64,000 nt of DNA from Hepsetus odoe (taxonomy: Eukaryota > Chordata > Actinopteri > Characiformes > Hepsetidae). A model generated the notes under the pieces. It saw only the letters and a program-made list of their open reading frames with translations. It ran no database searches and had not been told where the DNA came from. The translations under genes and the position numbers were made by a program. The stretch lies in assembly GCA_017165825.1 (NCBI GenBank), contig CM029369.1, positions 2,814,893-2,878,892 on the forward strand, written 5' to 3'. Of this stretch, positions 46,139 to 56,720 are shown in pieces; the stretch's first letter is position 1, and every line of letters starts with the position of its first letter.

Positions 46139-47305
46139 TTCCCCTTGTATTTGTGCACCTACTGCGATTTGTCTGCAGGATCCTGTCCATCGGGCTCATT
46201 TCATCCGGAGACACATTCTCTGCTGTGGAATAAACATAATGTAAATACTGCATTAGCTCTTTAATCTGTGTTCAAATCTCTACAGCAATATCATTTAAAC
46301 AACAGTTAGTTCCAACGGCAAAATCTGATTGGCTGAGAAATGTTCTGGTGTTTTAAGTAACATCTGTAAGGTAATGTTTGACTTGCAGCTTGACCAGTTT
46401 CTATAAATTTGTTTGACCCTTCAAGCTGGAAAGCAAAAATGAATGCCGGATACAGGTACTGTCTTAATTAGGGATCTCATACTTAAGGCCGTCCCATTTA
46501 GAGAACTTAGTGGTGGTACTTTTTTGGACGTTTTTAGAGTTCATCATCGCAAAACATACCATTAGATGCCCATTTTTAAGCATTTTCAACCAAACATTTG
46601 CCTAGTTTTCCTCTCCTGAAGGAGCACCATTACGGGCTTTCAGGTGAAGTTCCCAAGAAGTGATCAGAACACAGCAAACAAGGTGGGTGCATTGACTGGC
46701 AGAACCAAACAGCATTGTTTAATGATATCATGGCTAACAGTAACATAAGAGCTTACTACATTTTTAGCAAACAAAACTATTAGTATCTCCAGCACACTGG
46801 AGGCTTCTTTGCTTTGCTCCTCCAGCTTCCTGTGTGCAAAAGCAATAGATCTCCTGATGCCACGTGCCAGAGATGCATTACCTGAATATCCTCTTTTGGC
46901 CCTCTCCTTTACTTCATACACTACAGAGGAATTCTGTAAGAAGAAAAAAGGTGATGTGTGTTCAAAACCCATGAACGTCCATATCTGAGACGTTTGTCAA
47001 AAACCTGATCAAATCAATGAATCAAATGGAAAAAAGTGGGTTTTATCACTAGTGATAAAATAAAAACACATGCTAGTGTAAAGAAAAGCATTTAAAGTCA
47101 TTAAAACAAATCAAATTCAAACATTCCTTCAAGTCACTACACTACATTTCATCACTTTTCAGCCCACCTTGTGACATTTGTGCTCATCAGATGAGCCTTA
47201 GCTGTTAGAAATCAATATTAAAGTGTGGAACCAAGCAACTCTAACCTGCAGAGGGAGCGTCCAAGCCTGAAGAAACATCCCAAACACAAATGTAATGCAC
47301 AGCAT
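41436..47305 (-). CDS. Six-cysteine astacin metalloprotease (C6AST/hatching-enzyme-like), apparently active
   Basis: A secreted zinc endopeptidase of family M12A. Exons: 47246-47305, 46882-46933, 46163-46222, 45352-45504, 44805-44922, 44296-44474, 42429-42510, 42217-42341, 41436-41449. Phases match and total 843 nt (280 aa). A signal peptide (MLCITFVFGMFLQAW) is followed by a short propeptide with the Asp-switch motif FKEGDI (D71). The mature domain begins near C83. The zinc site HELMHALGFVH (H177, E178, H181, H187) and the Met-turn SSVMHYG (M231, Y233) are intact. The mature domain has exactly six cysteines (83, 88, 128, 149, 169, 276), which defines the C6AST group of fish hatching enzymes and nephrosin. 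No EGF or CUB domain follows. The last exon is only 14 nt and adds GLK before TGA. Which member it is cannot be settled from the sequence. Confidence 0.9.
41514..41745 (-). repeat. SINE family A in the last astacin 1 intron
   Basis: GTGAAAGTGACTAATTGCC tail, body and head complement AGACCACCGG. Confidence 0.8.
41833..41998 (+). repeat. SINE family A in the last astacin 1 intron
   Basis: Head CAGCCGTGGCCTGGTG, box B GGGTTTGAATCCG and body are present, opposite in strand to the copy at 41.5 kb. Confidence 0.8.
42775..43280 (-). mobile_element. RTE-like LINE fragment in an astacin intron
   Basis: Minus-strand translation gives IRNWYIRGTTQVRCFGDKV, then RLRWFGHVQRGDEEYFGR and MMLKIELPGK. Bases to 43280 match the adjoining upstream part also seen at 10.76 kb. 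Confidence 0.85.
43281..44100. other. Intron with a probable decayed LINE reverse transcriptase piece
   Basis: Around 43815-43985 the plus strand reads ATGADGISTQVLK, then LRIFNMNIVV, then VVLVPKKTHPSAPLDD, with stops. This fits the RT motif GPDGI..LK..PVPKK. The rest of this intron part shows no assigned feature. Confidence 0.5.
44479..44511. repeat. (CA)n microsatellite beside a splice acceptor
   Basis: On the sense strand the TG tract precedes CCTCCAG, the acceptor of the exon carrying the astacin 1 active site. Confidence 0.9.
45010..45204 (+). repeat. SINE family A in an astacin intron
   Basis: GGATCGGAAGGTCATGGGTT, GTAGGTTGCCCTGAGGTAAC and tail TGTCACTTTCACTTTC. Confidence 0.8.
45690..46050. 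repeat. Interspersed repeat shared with 51.2-51.6 kb
   Basis: Shared blocks are TCTACGTCTGAACCTTCAAG (T for C in the other copy), TGATGCTGAATGCTGAG and CTTTATCTAGAACCTTGTA. Element type is uncertain but it is probably a Tc1-like DNA transposon remnant. Confidence 0.5.
46086..46136. repeat. (GT)n microsatellite
   Basis: About 20 GT units on + in the astacin 1 gene, 27 bases past the exon 3 donor. Confidence 0.95.
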
Positions 47306-47362
47306 GGTGTTGATCGCAAGAGGACTTTAGTCACACAAGAGAAAGTGGTTTAATGTGGACCT

Positions 47363-47370
47363 CTTATATA
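47363..47370 (-). promoter_or_regulatory. TATA box of the first astacin gene
   Basis: The minus strand reads TATATAAG about 60 bases before the ATG at 47305, predicting transcription start near 47335. Confidence 0.6.
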
Positions 47371-47811
47371 CACACAAACCCCGAGAACGTCCCACAGTCA
47401 GCTTACACTCCAGATGCGTGTTTGGGGGTGTGTCGGGTTAGTACTTGATATTAGTCAAATCTGTAATTTGGGATAACAGCTCACATGATCACTCCTGAGT
47501 GCCACTTTCCCCTGGGCTGCACTTCGTCAGCATGTTTATGGGACAACGTGCAGAAGTGCTGAGTCTGCATTAATGAGTAAGCAGAACATGTTCAAGCGCA
47601 AGTCTGAACTGCGTCAGCACACGCATCCCTTCTTTTAGCATCTGTTCGCACTCCTCCCTGGTGTCAGCACACTCCAGTCTTCCGTCAGCACACTCCTCTA
47701 TGCACTTCTCAGTGCATTTTCTTCACTGTTTTCCTCTTTTTCCTTACGCATATCGTCCTCCTCCATACCGTACGCACATTCTTCTGAATGAATGAAATTC
47801 CTGTGATATCT

Positions 47812-47850
<39 letters not shown>

Positions 47851-48074
47851 AGTGAACAGTGAATGCATATCAGCAGCCAGGGGCAATAATGGAAATGGGG
47901 TCTTGCCCGAGGGCACTTCACTCATCTGTTACTGCCCACGTTTTTCTTGCCAGTCCAGGGTACTGAAGTCCTTCCATACCCATTATACCATGGTTGCCCC
48001 TTTATTGAACTTTATTTATAAAACACTTTTCCTCACTTAGCCTGCTTCTCTTTATTGTTTCACTAATCAGTCAG
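47371..48074. other. Intergenic, no gene seen
   Basis: It contains a (CA)n tract at 47813-47843 and GTCAGCACACTCC-type short direct repeats near 47640-47700, but no supported coding sequence. Confidence 0.5.
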
Positions 48075-48315
48075 TCATTTTCAGCCACTTGTCCCAAACA
48101 GGGTCGCGGGGGAGTGATGGAGTCCATCCCAGCTTACACAGGGCGAAGGACGAGGGACACACCCTGGACAGGCCGCCAGCCCATCGCAGGGAGGAGCGTG
48201 ACGGGGACGGCACCTTGCTCAAGGGTACCTCAGGGCAACCTATTGGGAAGGGGTTCAAACCCCGATCCTCCGATCATGTGGCCAATGCCCTAACCACTAG
48301 GACACCACTGCCCCT
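48075..48315 (-). repeat. Composite repeat: GGGCTGG..TCCAGG segment joined to SINE family A
   Basis: Bases 48075-48188 hold the segment seen also at 40.2 kb (CTTGTCCCAAACAGGGTCGC). It joins directly to a family A body and head complement (ACTAGGACACCACTGCCCC). The join resembles the start of the window. Confidence 0.75.
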
Positions 48316-48419
48316 GTTTCACTAATCAAAAATGGAAAAACATTCTGGTTGATTATGACTGATACAATTGATCATCTTCTATGATCTGATTTCTCATCAT
48401 TCAATCGATCTGATATCAG

Positions 48420-48625
48420 TGGGTGGTGGTGGTCTAGTGGTGGGTACTTGCCTATGGACCTATGGATCAAGAGGTCCCAGGTTCGAATCCCACCTCTGGC
48501 ACTACCACCACTGGGTCCCTGAGCAAGACCCTTAACCCTGAGTGTCTCCAGGGGGACTGTCCCTGTAATTAGGACATGGAAGTCGCTCTGGATAAGAGCG
48601 TCTGCTAAATGCGTCTGCTAAATTT
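48420..48625 (+). repeat. SINE family B, full length
   Basis: It runs from GGTGGTGGTCTAGTGGTGGG through box B-like CCCAGGTTCGAATCCC to GGATAAGAGCGTCTGCTAAA. It is one of the two best copies of the family. Confidence 0.92.
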
Positions 48626-48744
48626 TCAGACATCCTAACTCTCTCTCATCTCATTTTCTGAGCCGCTTGTCCTAAGTAGGTGATGCCGGATTCTATCCCA
48701 GCTCTTCCAGGGCAAAAGGCAGGGAAACACAGGTCGTCAGTTAT

Positions 48745-48990
48745 TGTGGCGCTAGTGACATTTGCCATTGTGAAGCACAGCACACAGTGAAGCACAACGA
48801 AATGCAGCCTCTGCTTTTCACCCACACACACCGTGCAGCAAGGAGCAGCCATATCCAGCACCCACATAGCAGTGATGGGGACAATAACTTGCTCAAGGGT
48901 ACCTCAGGGCAATCTATTGGTCTGGGATTCGAACACATGATCTTCTGATCATGGAGCCTCGTCCCTAAAAACTAGGCCACCGCTCAGAAC
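48745..48990 (-). repeat. SINE family A
   Basis: GTGACATTTGCCATTGTGAA tail to CTAGGCCACCGC head complement. Confidence 0.8.
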
Positions 48991-50165
48991 AGCTTTTGAC
49001 ACTGGAGATCAAAAAACTACTCGACCGACTTGGAAACTGGGTCAGGCTAACAGGAAGAGGATTAGAATGTACTGAGAAGGCAGGGGTTGTTTTGTGTTAA
49101 TTAATGCTAATCAATCAGAAAAAACATGTCGTATGGAGTCCCACTAGGATTTATTCCTGGACCCCTTTCATCCAACTCCATACGGCACAATGTTTTTTTT
49201 TTTTTCTGTAGGCCAAATTCAACAAGATCAGGACGCTTATGATAGCTATGCAGATGAGACTCAGCTCACTATTGAGCTCTTTCACCAAAGCAAAAATCAT
49301 TGAAACGTTCTTCTCTCCTGCCTCTCTAAAAATACTCAGAATGCTGCTGCTGGAATTTGAAAAAGTTTAGTGACTATTTCACAGTGAACCACAGCAAAAT
49401 GATTCTCTGTTTTTAGCCCACACACACAGCCCAGCAGGGAGCAGCAATGTACAGCATACGGGGAGCAGTGATGGGGACGGTACCTCGCTCAAGGTTAACT
49501 CAGGGCAAACTACTGGTCTGGGCTTTGAACCCATGACCTTCCGATCCAGATGCCTACTCCCTAAACACTAGAGCACCACTGCCCAAGATTCACTGCAGGT
49601 GAGAATTCTACCACAGAGTCGCTAACGTGTGCACAAAAACCAGTACAAAAATGCTGCCCCCTCCTGGGGCAGTTTCAAGTCCATGGAGAGCAGATCCATC
49701 CAATGGCTTTATTTTTGCTTCTGTAAGGTCTCACAAAAATCATTTTTTCTGTATTCTCTAGACTTTATTTCATTTATTTGTTTTTTTTTTATCTTTCTTT
49801 CTGTTTGTTTATTCTGATTTTATCGCTTATTTTATTAGCACTGAATGGCCAGTGTGTGCGCTAATGTGCTGCATAAATGAACTTGTCTTGCCTCGTTAGC
49901 TCAGTACTGCCCCAGCAGTAGCCATATTTAAAAGGAAGTTAACACTCTTTAATTTTCTGCTGCTCTACCTTTATCTTTACTCGATAATCATGCACTGTTA
50001 TTCATAGTTTTTGCATTGTTTCCCTCCCCCCTGTTAACTCATTTTTATTTGAATCCTACTTTTGTGGTTCATAATTCATTTCTTTACTTTTATTAATTTC
50101 TTTTATGCTTTTTATGTTTGTAAAGCACATTGAATGTGTAAAGAAACGTCAAAAACATACAAGCT
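48990..50165 (+). mobile_element. Decayed L2-like LINE with nested SINE A
   Basis: Plus-strand pieces read TTRPTWKLG, then YADETQLTIE (an AxADD-like RT motif), then PASLKILRML, with frameshifts. The 3' end near 50100-50150 reads TTGTAAAGCACATTGAATGT, a pattern typical of LINE 3' UTRs. A SINE A sits inside at 49363-49586. Confidence 0.6.
49363..49586 (-). repeat. SINE family A nested in the LINE
   Basis: It runs from AGTGACTATTTCACAGTGAA to the head complement CTAGAGCACCACTGCCC. Confidence 0.8.
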
Positions 50166-50347
50166 TGACATGTCTTGCATAACAGCAAACCTCTTCCAAC
50201 GGTTAGATCCTTCATAATGACTGGAAACTCCTCCCTGCTGATAGTACACTCTGTACTGTTAGTGTGCTGTCAGATTATTTTTTGACAAACAGATCAATAA
50301 AAATGGCCTAAAAGCACTAAGACTAAAACCAACTTTCACTGAATGTT

Positions 50348-50545
50348 CATGGGGTGGCATGGTGATGTAGTGGGTAACGTTGTAGGCTCAAAGTGAGAAG
50401 GTCCTGGGTTTGATTCCCAGTTGGGATGGCCTGGATCCTTTCTGTGTGGAGTTAGCATGTTCTCCTTGTGTCTGCATGGGTTTTCTCTGGGAGCTCTGGT
50501 TTCCTCCCACAGTCCAAAGACATGCATGTCAGGTGGTCAAGTTAT
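50348..50545 (+). repeat. SINE family C (V-SINE-like)
   Basis: Head GGGGTGGCATGGTGATGTAG, box B GGGTTTGATTCCC, then CTTTCTGTGTGGAGTTAGCA and TTTCCTCCCACAGTCCAAAG, the conserved body common in teleost V-SINE-type elements. Confidence 0.85.
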
Positions 50546-50776
50546 TTGACATTTTAAAGAACAGAAACGTGTTGCTTTCAGAATAACATCATTTTTTATT
50601 ATGACTGGGGTTTACATTGAGTGAGAACCTCGTTTTACGTGTATGCGAGTGTTGCATTGTAAAACGCATGAGACAGAAGAAAAGAGAGAAGAAAAAGGCA
50701 CATTGAAGGTCTGTTTTGGAAAGCGTTTTGGAGGATTTCCACCTTTTCTGAGTGGGATTTACAAGAAGGATTTTCT

Positions 50777-51062
50777 ATTGGTGGCTCAGTGGCACAGTAT
50801 AGTCTCAGAGTGAGAAGGTTGCGGGTTCGATTCCCAGTCAGGGCCCTTTCTGTGTGGGGTGTCCATGTGTCTGTCTGTCTAAGGACTTGCTTGTCAGGTG
50901 GACTGGAGATCCCCTGGATGTGAGGGTGTGTGACTGTGTGTGTTTCTGCTCTGCAATGAACTGGCAACCTGTCCAGGGTTTACCTTTCACCCTCTGAATG
51001 CTGGGATAGGCTCTAGCATCCCGCTTGACCCGAGTTTGGATAACTGGCTCAGATAATGGATG
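50777..51062 (+). repeat. SINE family C with CCTGTCCAGGG tail
   Basis: Head GGTGGCTCAGTGGCACAG, box B GCGGGTTCGATTCCC, a shortened body, then CTGGCAACCTGTCCAGGGTT and GGGATAGGCTCTAGCATCC. The tail is the same segment found alone at 40.2 and 48.1 kb. Confidence 0.85.
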
Positions 51063-51224
51063 TTTTTATGAATGTTCCATGAATGTTCATGGATGTTTTC
51101 AGTTCACATTCCTCTTACTCAATCCTCACAGTTCTGTACAGCTGTATTAAATTCAGCTCTCAATCTGCTTCACCATATGTTCATTGTTAAAACATCAGAA
51201 GATTGTTTTACATAATAATATTTA

Positions 51225-51620
51225 TTATAATTTTCTCATACTCTGCAAAAGTCTTGAGCCATTCCTCAGATCTTCATAATTTGGTCCCAAAGAGTCAGAC
51301 TTTCTTGTATATTTAATGTAATGTTTAGGAAAAGTTCTCCAGATATCTCCAGAAGGACAGTGTTGTTGTCTCTCATTTTCAGTCCAGTCTCTGTACCTGA
51401 GCAGTTTGATTGTTTTGTGATGGTTAATCCACACAGTGATCTACATCTGAACCTTCAAGCAGAACAAAGTCTAACTTAAGACATGAAGCAGTGAAGAAAC
51501 AGGTGCAGATGATTCCAGTTGATCAGGTGATTCGTTTTTGCTGCTGATGCTGAACGCTGAGCGGGTGGAACCCCTTTATCTAGAACCTTGTATCTTTAGA
51601 CACTTTGAAGGCTGGAGCAC
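51225..51620. repeat. Probable DNA transposon remnant shared with the astacin 1 intron
   Basis: It contains ATCTACATCTGAACCTTCAA, TCTCTGTACCTGAGCAGTTT and CTTTATCTAGAACCTTGTA, shared with 45.7-46.05 kb and partly with 53.76-53.88 kb. It begins with CTCTGCAAAAGTCTTGAGCC, a Tc1-like end pattern. Confidence 0.5.
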
Positions 51621-51756
51621 TAAAACATTTGTTCACATTTCTTTCATTTAATCGAGTCAATATGACAAAGAAATGACGTTGACAGGAATAAAATAATATT
51701 TTAGCACCAACAAAGTGATTCCCAGCAAAATATAAATAAATGAGAGACTTCTCATT

Positions 51757-51945
51757 TACATTTATGACATTTAGCAGACACTCTTATCCAGAGCGACTTC
51801 CAATTTCTAATTACAGGGACAGTCCCCCCTGGAGCAACTTGGGGTTGAGGGTTTTACTCAGGAACCCAATGGTGGTGGTGCTGGAGGTGGGAATCAAACC
51901 TGCGACCTTTTGGTCTGCAGACGAGTATCCTACCACTCTCAAAAG
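51757..51945 (-). repeat. SINE family B
   Basis: CATTTAGCAGACACTCTTAT through AACCCAATGGTGGTGGTGCT to the head region, in minus orientation. Confidence 0.85.
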
Positions 51946-52177
51946 TTCTCAGTACTTCTTACGTCGCAATTCCATAAAAGTGTTTGTTAAATCCCAGGTG
52001 CAGGAAACAGCAGCACTGAGCAGAGACGTAGACTAATAAAAGTTGCATATACAGATTATTCTAAAAGGGCCTGGGAAGGGAGAATCATTGGACATTTGTT
52101 GAATTTCTTTAGTGCACCAAACACTTGAGAAGTTTGTCTTTCTATCTTATGAAACTCATTCAGAATCATGTCTTTTT

Positions 52178-55100
52178 CTAAGTGCAATTATAAAGGTTGT
52201 TAATTTTCATTATGTCCAGTGTACTGGGACCAGACGCCTGTCCCAACGGCACATTGGAGTTCTGCTTTGGCACAATAGTGGGATTTCCATCTTCAGAGTA
52301 GGCATACCTACAAATGCAGAAGAAAAAAATAAAAACACATGCCACATGCAAAGTCCCAAGACATACCTTTAACCTGTCATCACCTGCATGGCATTTTGGA
52401 CACTTTTTATCCCAATTAAGATGATAGTTCATCCAGATACTTCAGTCTGAACTGTCAGAACTTACTTTCCGAAGTGCATGATGGAGCCGTAGTCATAAGG
52501 CATGTCCAGGTTGTTAGTTTTGAACTTCCCAAAGTTCCTCACGCGATCTGAAAAGGTAAAGACATGATCCTTCATCTCTGATCAGCACACTTAGGACCTC
52601 CAGTGTTTCTACGCAGTGCAGCTGCTCTACCTTTCCAGATGTTCGTCCAAATGATGTTGACGTATTTGTCCCGATCAGCGCGAGACTGCTCATGGAAAAA
52701 ACCCAGAGCGTGCATCAGCTGGTGAGACACCACCCCAGTTTCCACACACTCGGGGGCCTTCAGAGAGAGAACCTGCTGGCCTCCGCTCGCCCCCACATAT
52801 GACCAGCAACTGTTCCGTGAAAATGAAAGGAAAATATTCACAAAATCATTACAATAATGACAGTATTGCAACAGAATTCACAATATTAAAGCAATATTCA
52901 CAGCATAAATGCCAATATCTTTGCAGCATGTTTAACAGGATGATCATATTTATAGCTCTGCTATAATATTTCTGCAACAGGGTCAATATTAATGCAGAAT
53001 TTAGTGATAAATTATGTAAAGATTTTATTACATCATAAATCATTATACATGCAATAAGCACCTTGCAGTAACATTTCTAATGCATTAATCACAGGATCAC
53101 TGTAATAATTACACTAGTGCTGGAGTTTTGTTATAGGACTGGGATGGAGGTCTAAAACAAGGACATCGGTGGTGAACAGGAATCAAATGAGGCTTGCAAA
53201 ATCGAGGAGAGGTGAGGAGAGGAGAGATTTCAAAAAGTAGGATTTCTCAGGTTGGCCCAATAGGAAAAGAGTGGAGGGACATTCCTATTGGACGACCCTT
53301 AATATGATCTTAAGTTTTCTGAATAATGGAGAAATCCTGCTTTTTGAAGCACCTAGGCTTTAATGGAGTAAACTATTTCAAACAGAGATAAAAATATATT
53401 CTTTTAATTTTAAAAACAGGTTAAAAAGTGAGCTGTTGCTGAGGGTTTTGTGCTGGATGTGAAGGGAATGGTGGCGATTACTCACCCTGATTTGGGCTGG
53501 ATGTCCAGAAAATCTCTCTGGTGTGTTCTTGGCACAAAGCGTATACAGGTTCCTTTCTCTATCAGCTCCATCCCTTGCTTTATACCACTTTCATCCGCCT
53601 TATCTGCACACAGAGAGATTAGGATGGGGAACACATAATCTATTAGTCTACCAATGTAACTGTTACTCTTGAATCATTTAGCTTTTCCCCTGCAGATTTA
53701 AAGACCCATCCATCGATGGGTATGACTAAATTAGAAACAGTTTCAATAAAGATATAAAAGGTGTGCCTGAAAAAAACTGTACTAAGTAACTTAGACCAAC
53801 TGAAGGAAAATGTTTTTGTTTCTCATGTTCAGTACAATCTCTGTACCTGAGCAGTTTCAGAAGCAGTATGAGATCATCTCCACAGAGAACAGAAAATGAA
53901 ATACAGCCGACGTCCAAAGAAGAGCTTTGGGACGTCCTTCAAGAAGCCTGGGGAAGTGTTACTTAAGACAACTTAAAAAAAGGAGCTGGCCTAAGAGAGT
54001 TGAGGCTGTGCTGAAGAATAACGGTGGTCGTACAAAATATTGACTTTGTTAGATGGTTAGAATTAAACCCTTTGTGTTTAGACTGGATTTACACATGCGT
54101 TTGATTTACATGTGTGTTTAGATTCTAGTTTCTCATTTTCATACCAAAAAAGTAAAAAAGAGTTTTTACTGAAATTTAAAAAACTGGTCTCTTACACCCA
54201 GCATGTTAAGCCCAAACATATCTAGACGGCCTTCTAATCAGTAAGTTCAGCTTTAAGGCGCTCCTTTTGCTGACATAGTTGTGGACACACATCTTTCTTA
54301 ATCTCCAGTGAACAGCACTGACCAATACAAATGGAGATGTGGAGCACTGGAACAGTGTTTGTGATCCTGAGCTTATCATCGCAATGGTCATGTGCCTGCA
54401 ATCAAATTTTCACAGCAATGTTCTAGTGTAAAGCCTTAAGAGAAGAATCGTGGTTGCAGCAAAGGAGGAACACACTTGTTGAGACAATCAATGGTTCCTT
54501 ACCTTTAGCCTGCACTTTATCATTAAATGGTGCAAACACCCACACACTCACCCACACACACACACTCTCAAGACTGTGGAGTACTCACTGTATTGTGAGG
54601 AGATTGTGTACGCTATATAAACATGACCGTCCACAGATTTGGACCAAAGACAGCTTCGCGCGAAACAGCTCTTCTCTGTGCGTCTGGAGACAGCAATATC
54701 TCCCTCTCTGACACCGACTCCGTCCACCTTTTGCAATCCTGCACACACACACACACACACACACGTTAGTGTGATAACATCCTAATATAAGACATAAGAC
54801 AAGTACAGATTACCTCTCCTTTACCCTGATAGTCATTCACTGCTATAATCGTGTCCATTGAAGTTTTTGCAGCCTGGTTCCTCAAATCTGGAATGAAAAA
54901 AGCAGCCAGAATAACCCTCGATGGGATGAAAAAAGCATATAATCATAAAAATACATTAATGACATTTATGCATTATCCAGAGCGACTTCCATTTTTGAAT
55001 TATGGTGAGTCTCCCTGGAGCAGCTTGGGGTTGAGGGTTTTGCTCAAGAGCCCAATGGTGGTGGTGCCGGATGTAGGGTTCAAACCTGCGACACCTCTAG

Positions 55101-55454
55101 TAGGATACTACTAGACCACCACCCATAAAACCAACTCTCGTGAGACTCAAACCCACAAAAATCACAGTTTATAACCTCAAATATGAAAATTACATTTAGA
55201 AGCATCTATGCAAATTATTTTCAGTCACAGACAATCACAGAGTCACCTTACCGTTCTCACTCCTCCTTATTCTTGCTTTTCCAGAATCAAAATTATTGGG
55301 AGAATTCTACAAAAAAATAAAAAATACATGATTACCTTTGCTCTGAATAAAGGAAGAGCAGGAGATCATGTTTCTAAAGAGAGTTTACCTGTGCATTTGG
55401 AGTGAACCCCTGCAGCAGAATGAAGGTGATGATGACCAGGGCTGAAGGACACAT
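52178..55454 (-). CDS. Six-cysteine astacin paralogue with altered active site (probable pseudoprotease)
   Basis: Exons: 55389-55454, 55252-55306, 54825-54887, 54589-54738, 53486-53603, 52631-52809, 52466-52547, 52178-52307. All phases match and total 843 nt (280 aa). The start has a strong context (GCCACCATG) and encodes a signal peptide (MCPSALVIITFILLQGF). The propeptide keeps VREGDI. All six cysteines (86, 91, 131, 152, 172, 279) and the three zinc histidines (180, 184, 190) are kept. However, the general-base glutamate is glutamine (HQLMHALGFFH, Q181), and the Met-turn tyrosine ligand is phenylalanine (SIMHFG, F236). Both changes are expected to abolish or strongly reduce proteolysis. 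The ORF and splice sites are otherwise intact, so it is not a simple pseudogene. It may bind substrate or act as a decoy (inference). The neighbour at 41.4-47.3 kb has the same three core exon lengths (118, 179, 82). Confidence 0.9.
52631..52809 (-). CDS. Exon with the altered HQxxH zinc site
   Basis: The minus strand encodes CWSYVGASGGQQVLSLKAPE, then VVSHQLMHALGFFHEQS and ADRDKYVNIIW. The CAG codon for Gln181 differs by one base from the Glu codon GAG used in the paralogue exon at 44296-44474. Confidence 0.92.
53740..54050 (+). mobile_element. Tc1-like transposase C-terminal remnant in an intron
   Basis: Plus-strand reading gives EELWDVLQEAWGSVT and, after stops, a segment ending NNGGRTK-like, the usual Tc1 transposase C-terminus. 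It is degenerate. Confidence 0.45.
54957..55126 (-). repeat. SINE family B
   Basis: TATCCAGAGCGACTTCCATT, then GAGCCCAATGGTGGTGGTGC and AGACCACCACCC, between astacin 2 exons 2 and 3. Confidence 0.85.
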
Positions 55455-55617
55455 GGTGGCTGATATGCCAGAGTGCCCGCTGGAGTAAAACACAAAGCTT
55501 TTAAGGTGCTTTCACCCCTCAGCAACCCGCCTATTAACTCGGCTATGAGGTCAGAACAGGCCGAGCAAATGAACTAATCAACACCCTGAGGGACTGAGAC
55601 AGACAATTACTGCCAAC

Positions 55618-56640
55618 CCTAACCTTAACTAAAACTACCTTCTAATCTTTTGAACTAAAACTAATACTTACTCCTAAATCTTTACAAACTAAACTTAAAT
55701 GTATAACTAACTGTTAAAAATGAAAAAATATATATATTTCTATAACACTCTTTTACCTTTAAAGATTTAATACTAAATTTTAAACCTTTTTTAAAACTAA
55801 ACCAAAGTCTAATATAAAAGCCTAAATATATTACTATCTAAACCTAATTTTTTTAACTCACTAAACCTTAAAACTAAAACTAAACCTAAAGCTACACCAT
55901 AACTGCCCAGGGGCAAAAATAGTCACTTTCACTCTCAACCCCTTAACCTTAAAACTAAATTTAAACCTACTTCCTAATACTGCTATTATAAAATTGAAGC
56001 CAAATCTACTGCCTAAACCCTTAAACGTAAAACTAAACATATACCTAATACCTAACCTCTTAATCTTAAAACTAAACGTAGATCTACTTCCCAATCTTAT
56101 CATAAAACTAACATGAATCTGTTCCCTAAACCCTTAACCTTAAAACTAAATCTAAATCTGTTCTCTGACTACTTAACTTTAAAAAATAAAAATAAACATA
56201 GTATTCCCAAATTAAACGTCCTAATCCCTTACCTGTAAAAAAAAAGAACTAATCCCAGATCTATGAATTAAATCTTTAAAACAAAACCTAAACCTAATAT
56301 CACTCCCTGATCTCTTAAAATTAAAACTAAACTTAAATCTATTCCCCAAAGCCTGAAACTTGAAACTAAACCTAATACAAACCCTTAACCTTTAAACTTA
56401 AACTAAACCTAAATCTATTTCCTAACCCCTTAGCCCTAAAACCAAAACTAAACCAAAATTAACTCCTGAAACCCTTAACCTTAAAATTAAAACTAAACCT
56501 AAATGTAATCCCTAAACCTTTAACCTTAAAACTCAAATGAAGTGTAAGTCTAATCTCTAACCTATTTCATTTAAAACTAAAACCATCAAAACTAAACATG
56601 TTTCTAATTTAAGAGTTACCCCTAAACTCTGAACTTTAAC
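55618..56640. repeat. AC-rich minisatellite resembling degenerate telomere repeats
   Basis: About 1 kb of G-poor sequence is made of imperfect units near 50-60 bases built on CCCTTAACCTTAAAACTAAA and CCTAAATCTATTCCCTAA. CCCTAA and CCTAAAC hexamers recur. It lies between the start of astacin 2 and the next gene. Confidence 0.8.
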
Positions 56641-56720
56641 CCCAGAGTCTTTAGAGCTTTTAGCTGCTGGTCTGTCTTGCTCTTGGACGTTTGAAAGTGA
56701 AAGACAGTTAAAAGAGTTAA

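Noticed and set aside
46664..46882. Continuation of astacin 1 exon 2 to the end of its open frame
   Set aside because: The GTAATG donor at 46881 gives the correct phase into the next exon and the propeptide pattern; the read-through text does not resemble an astacin.
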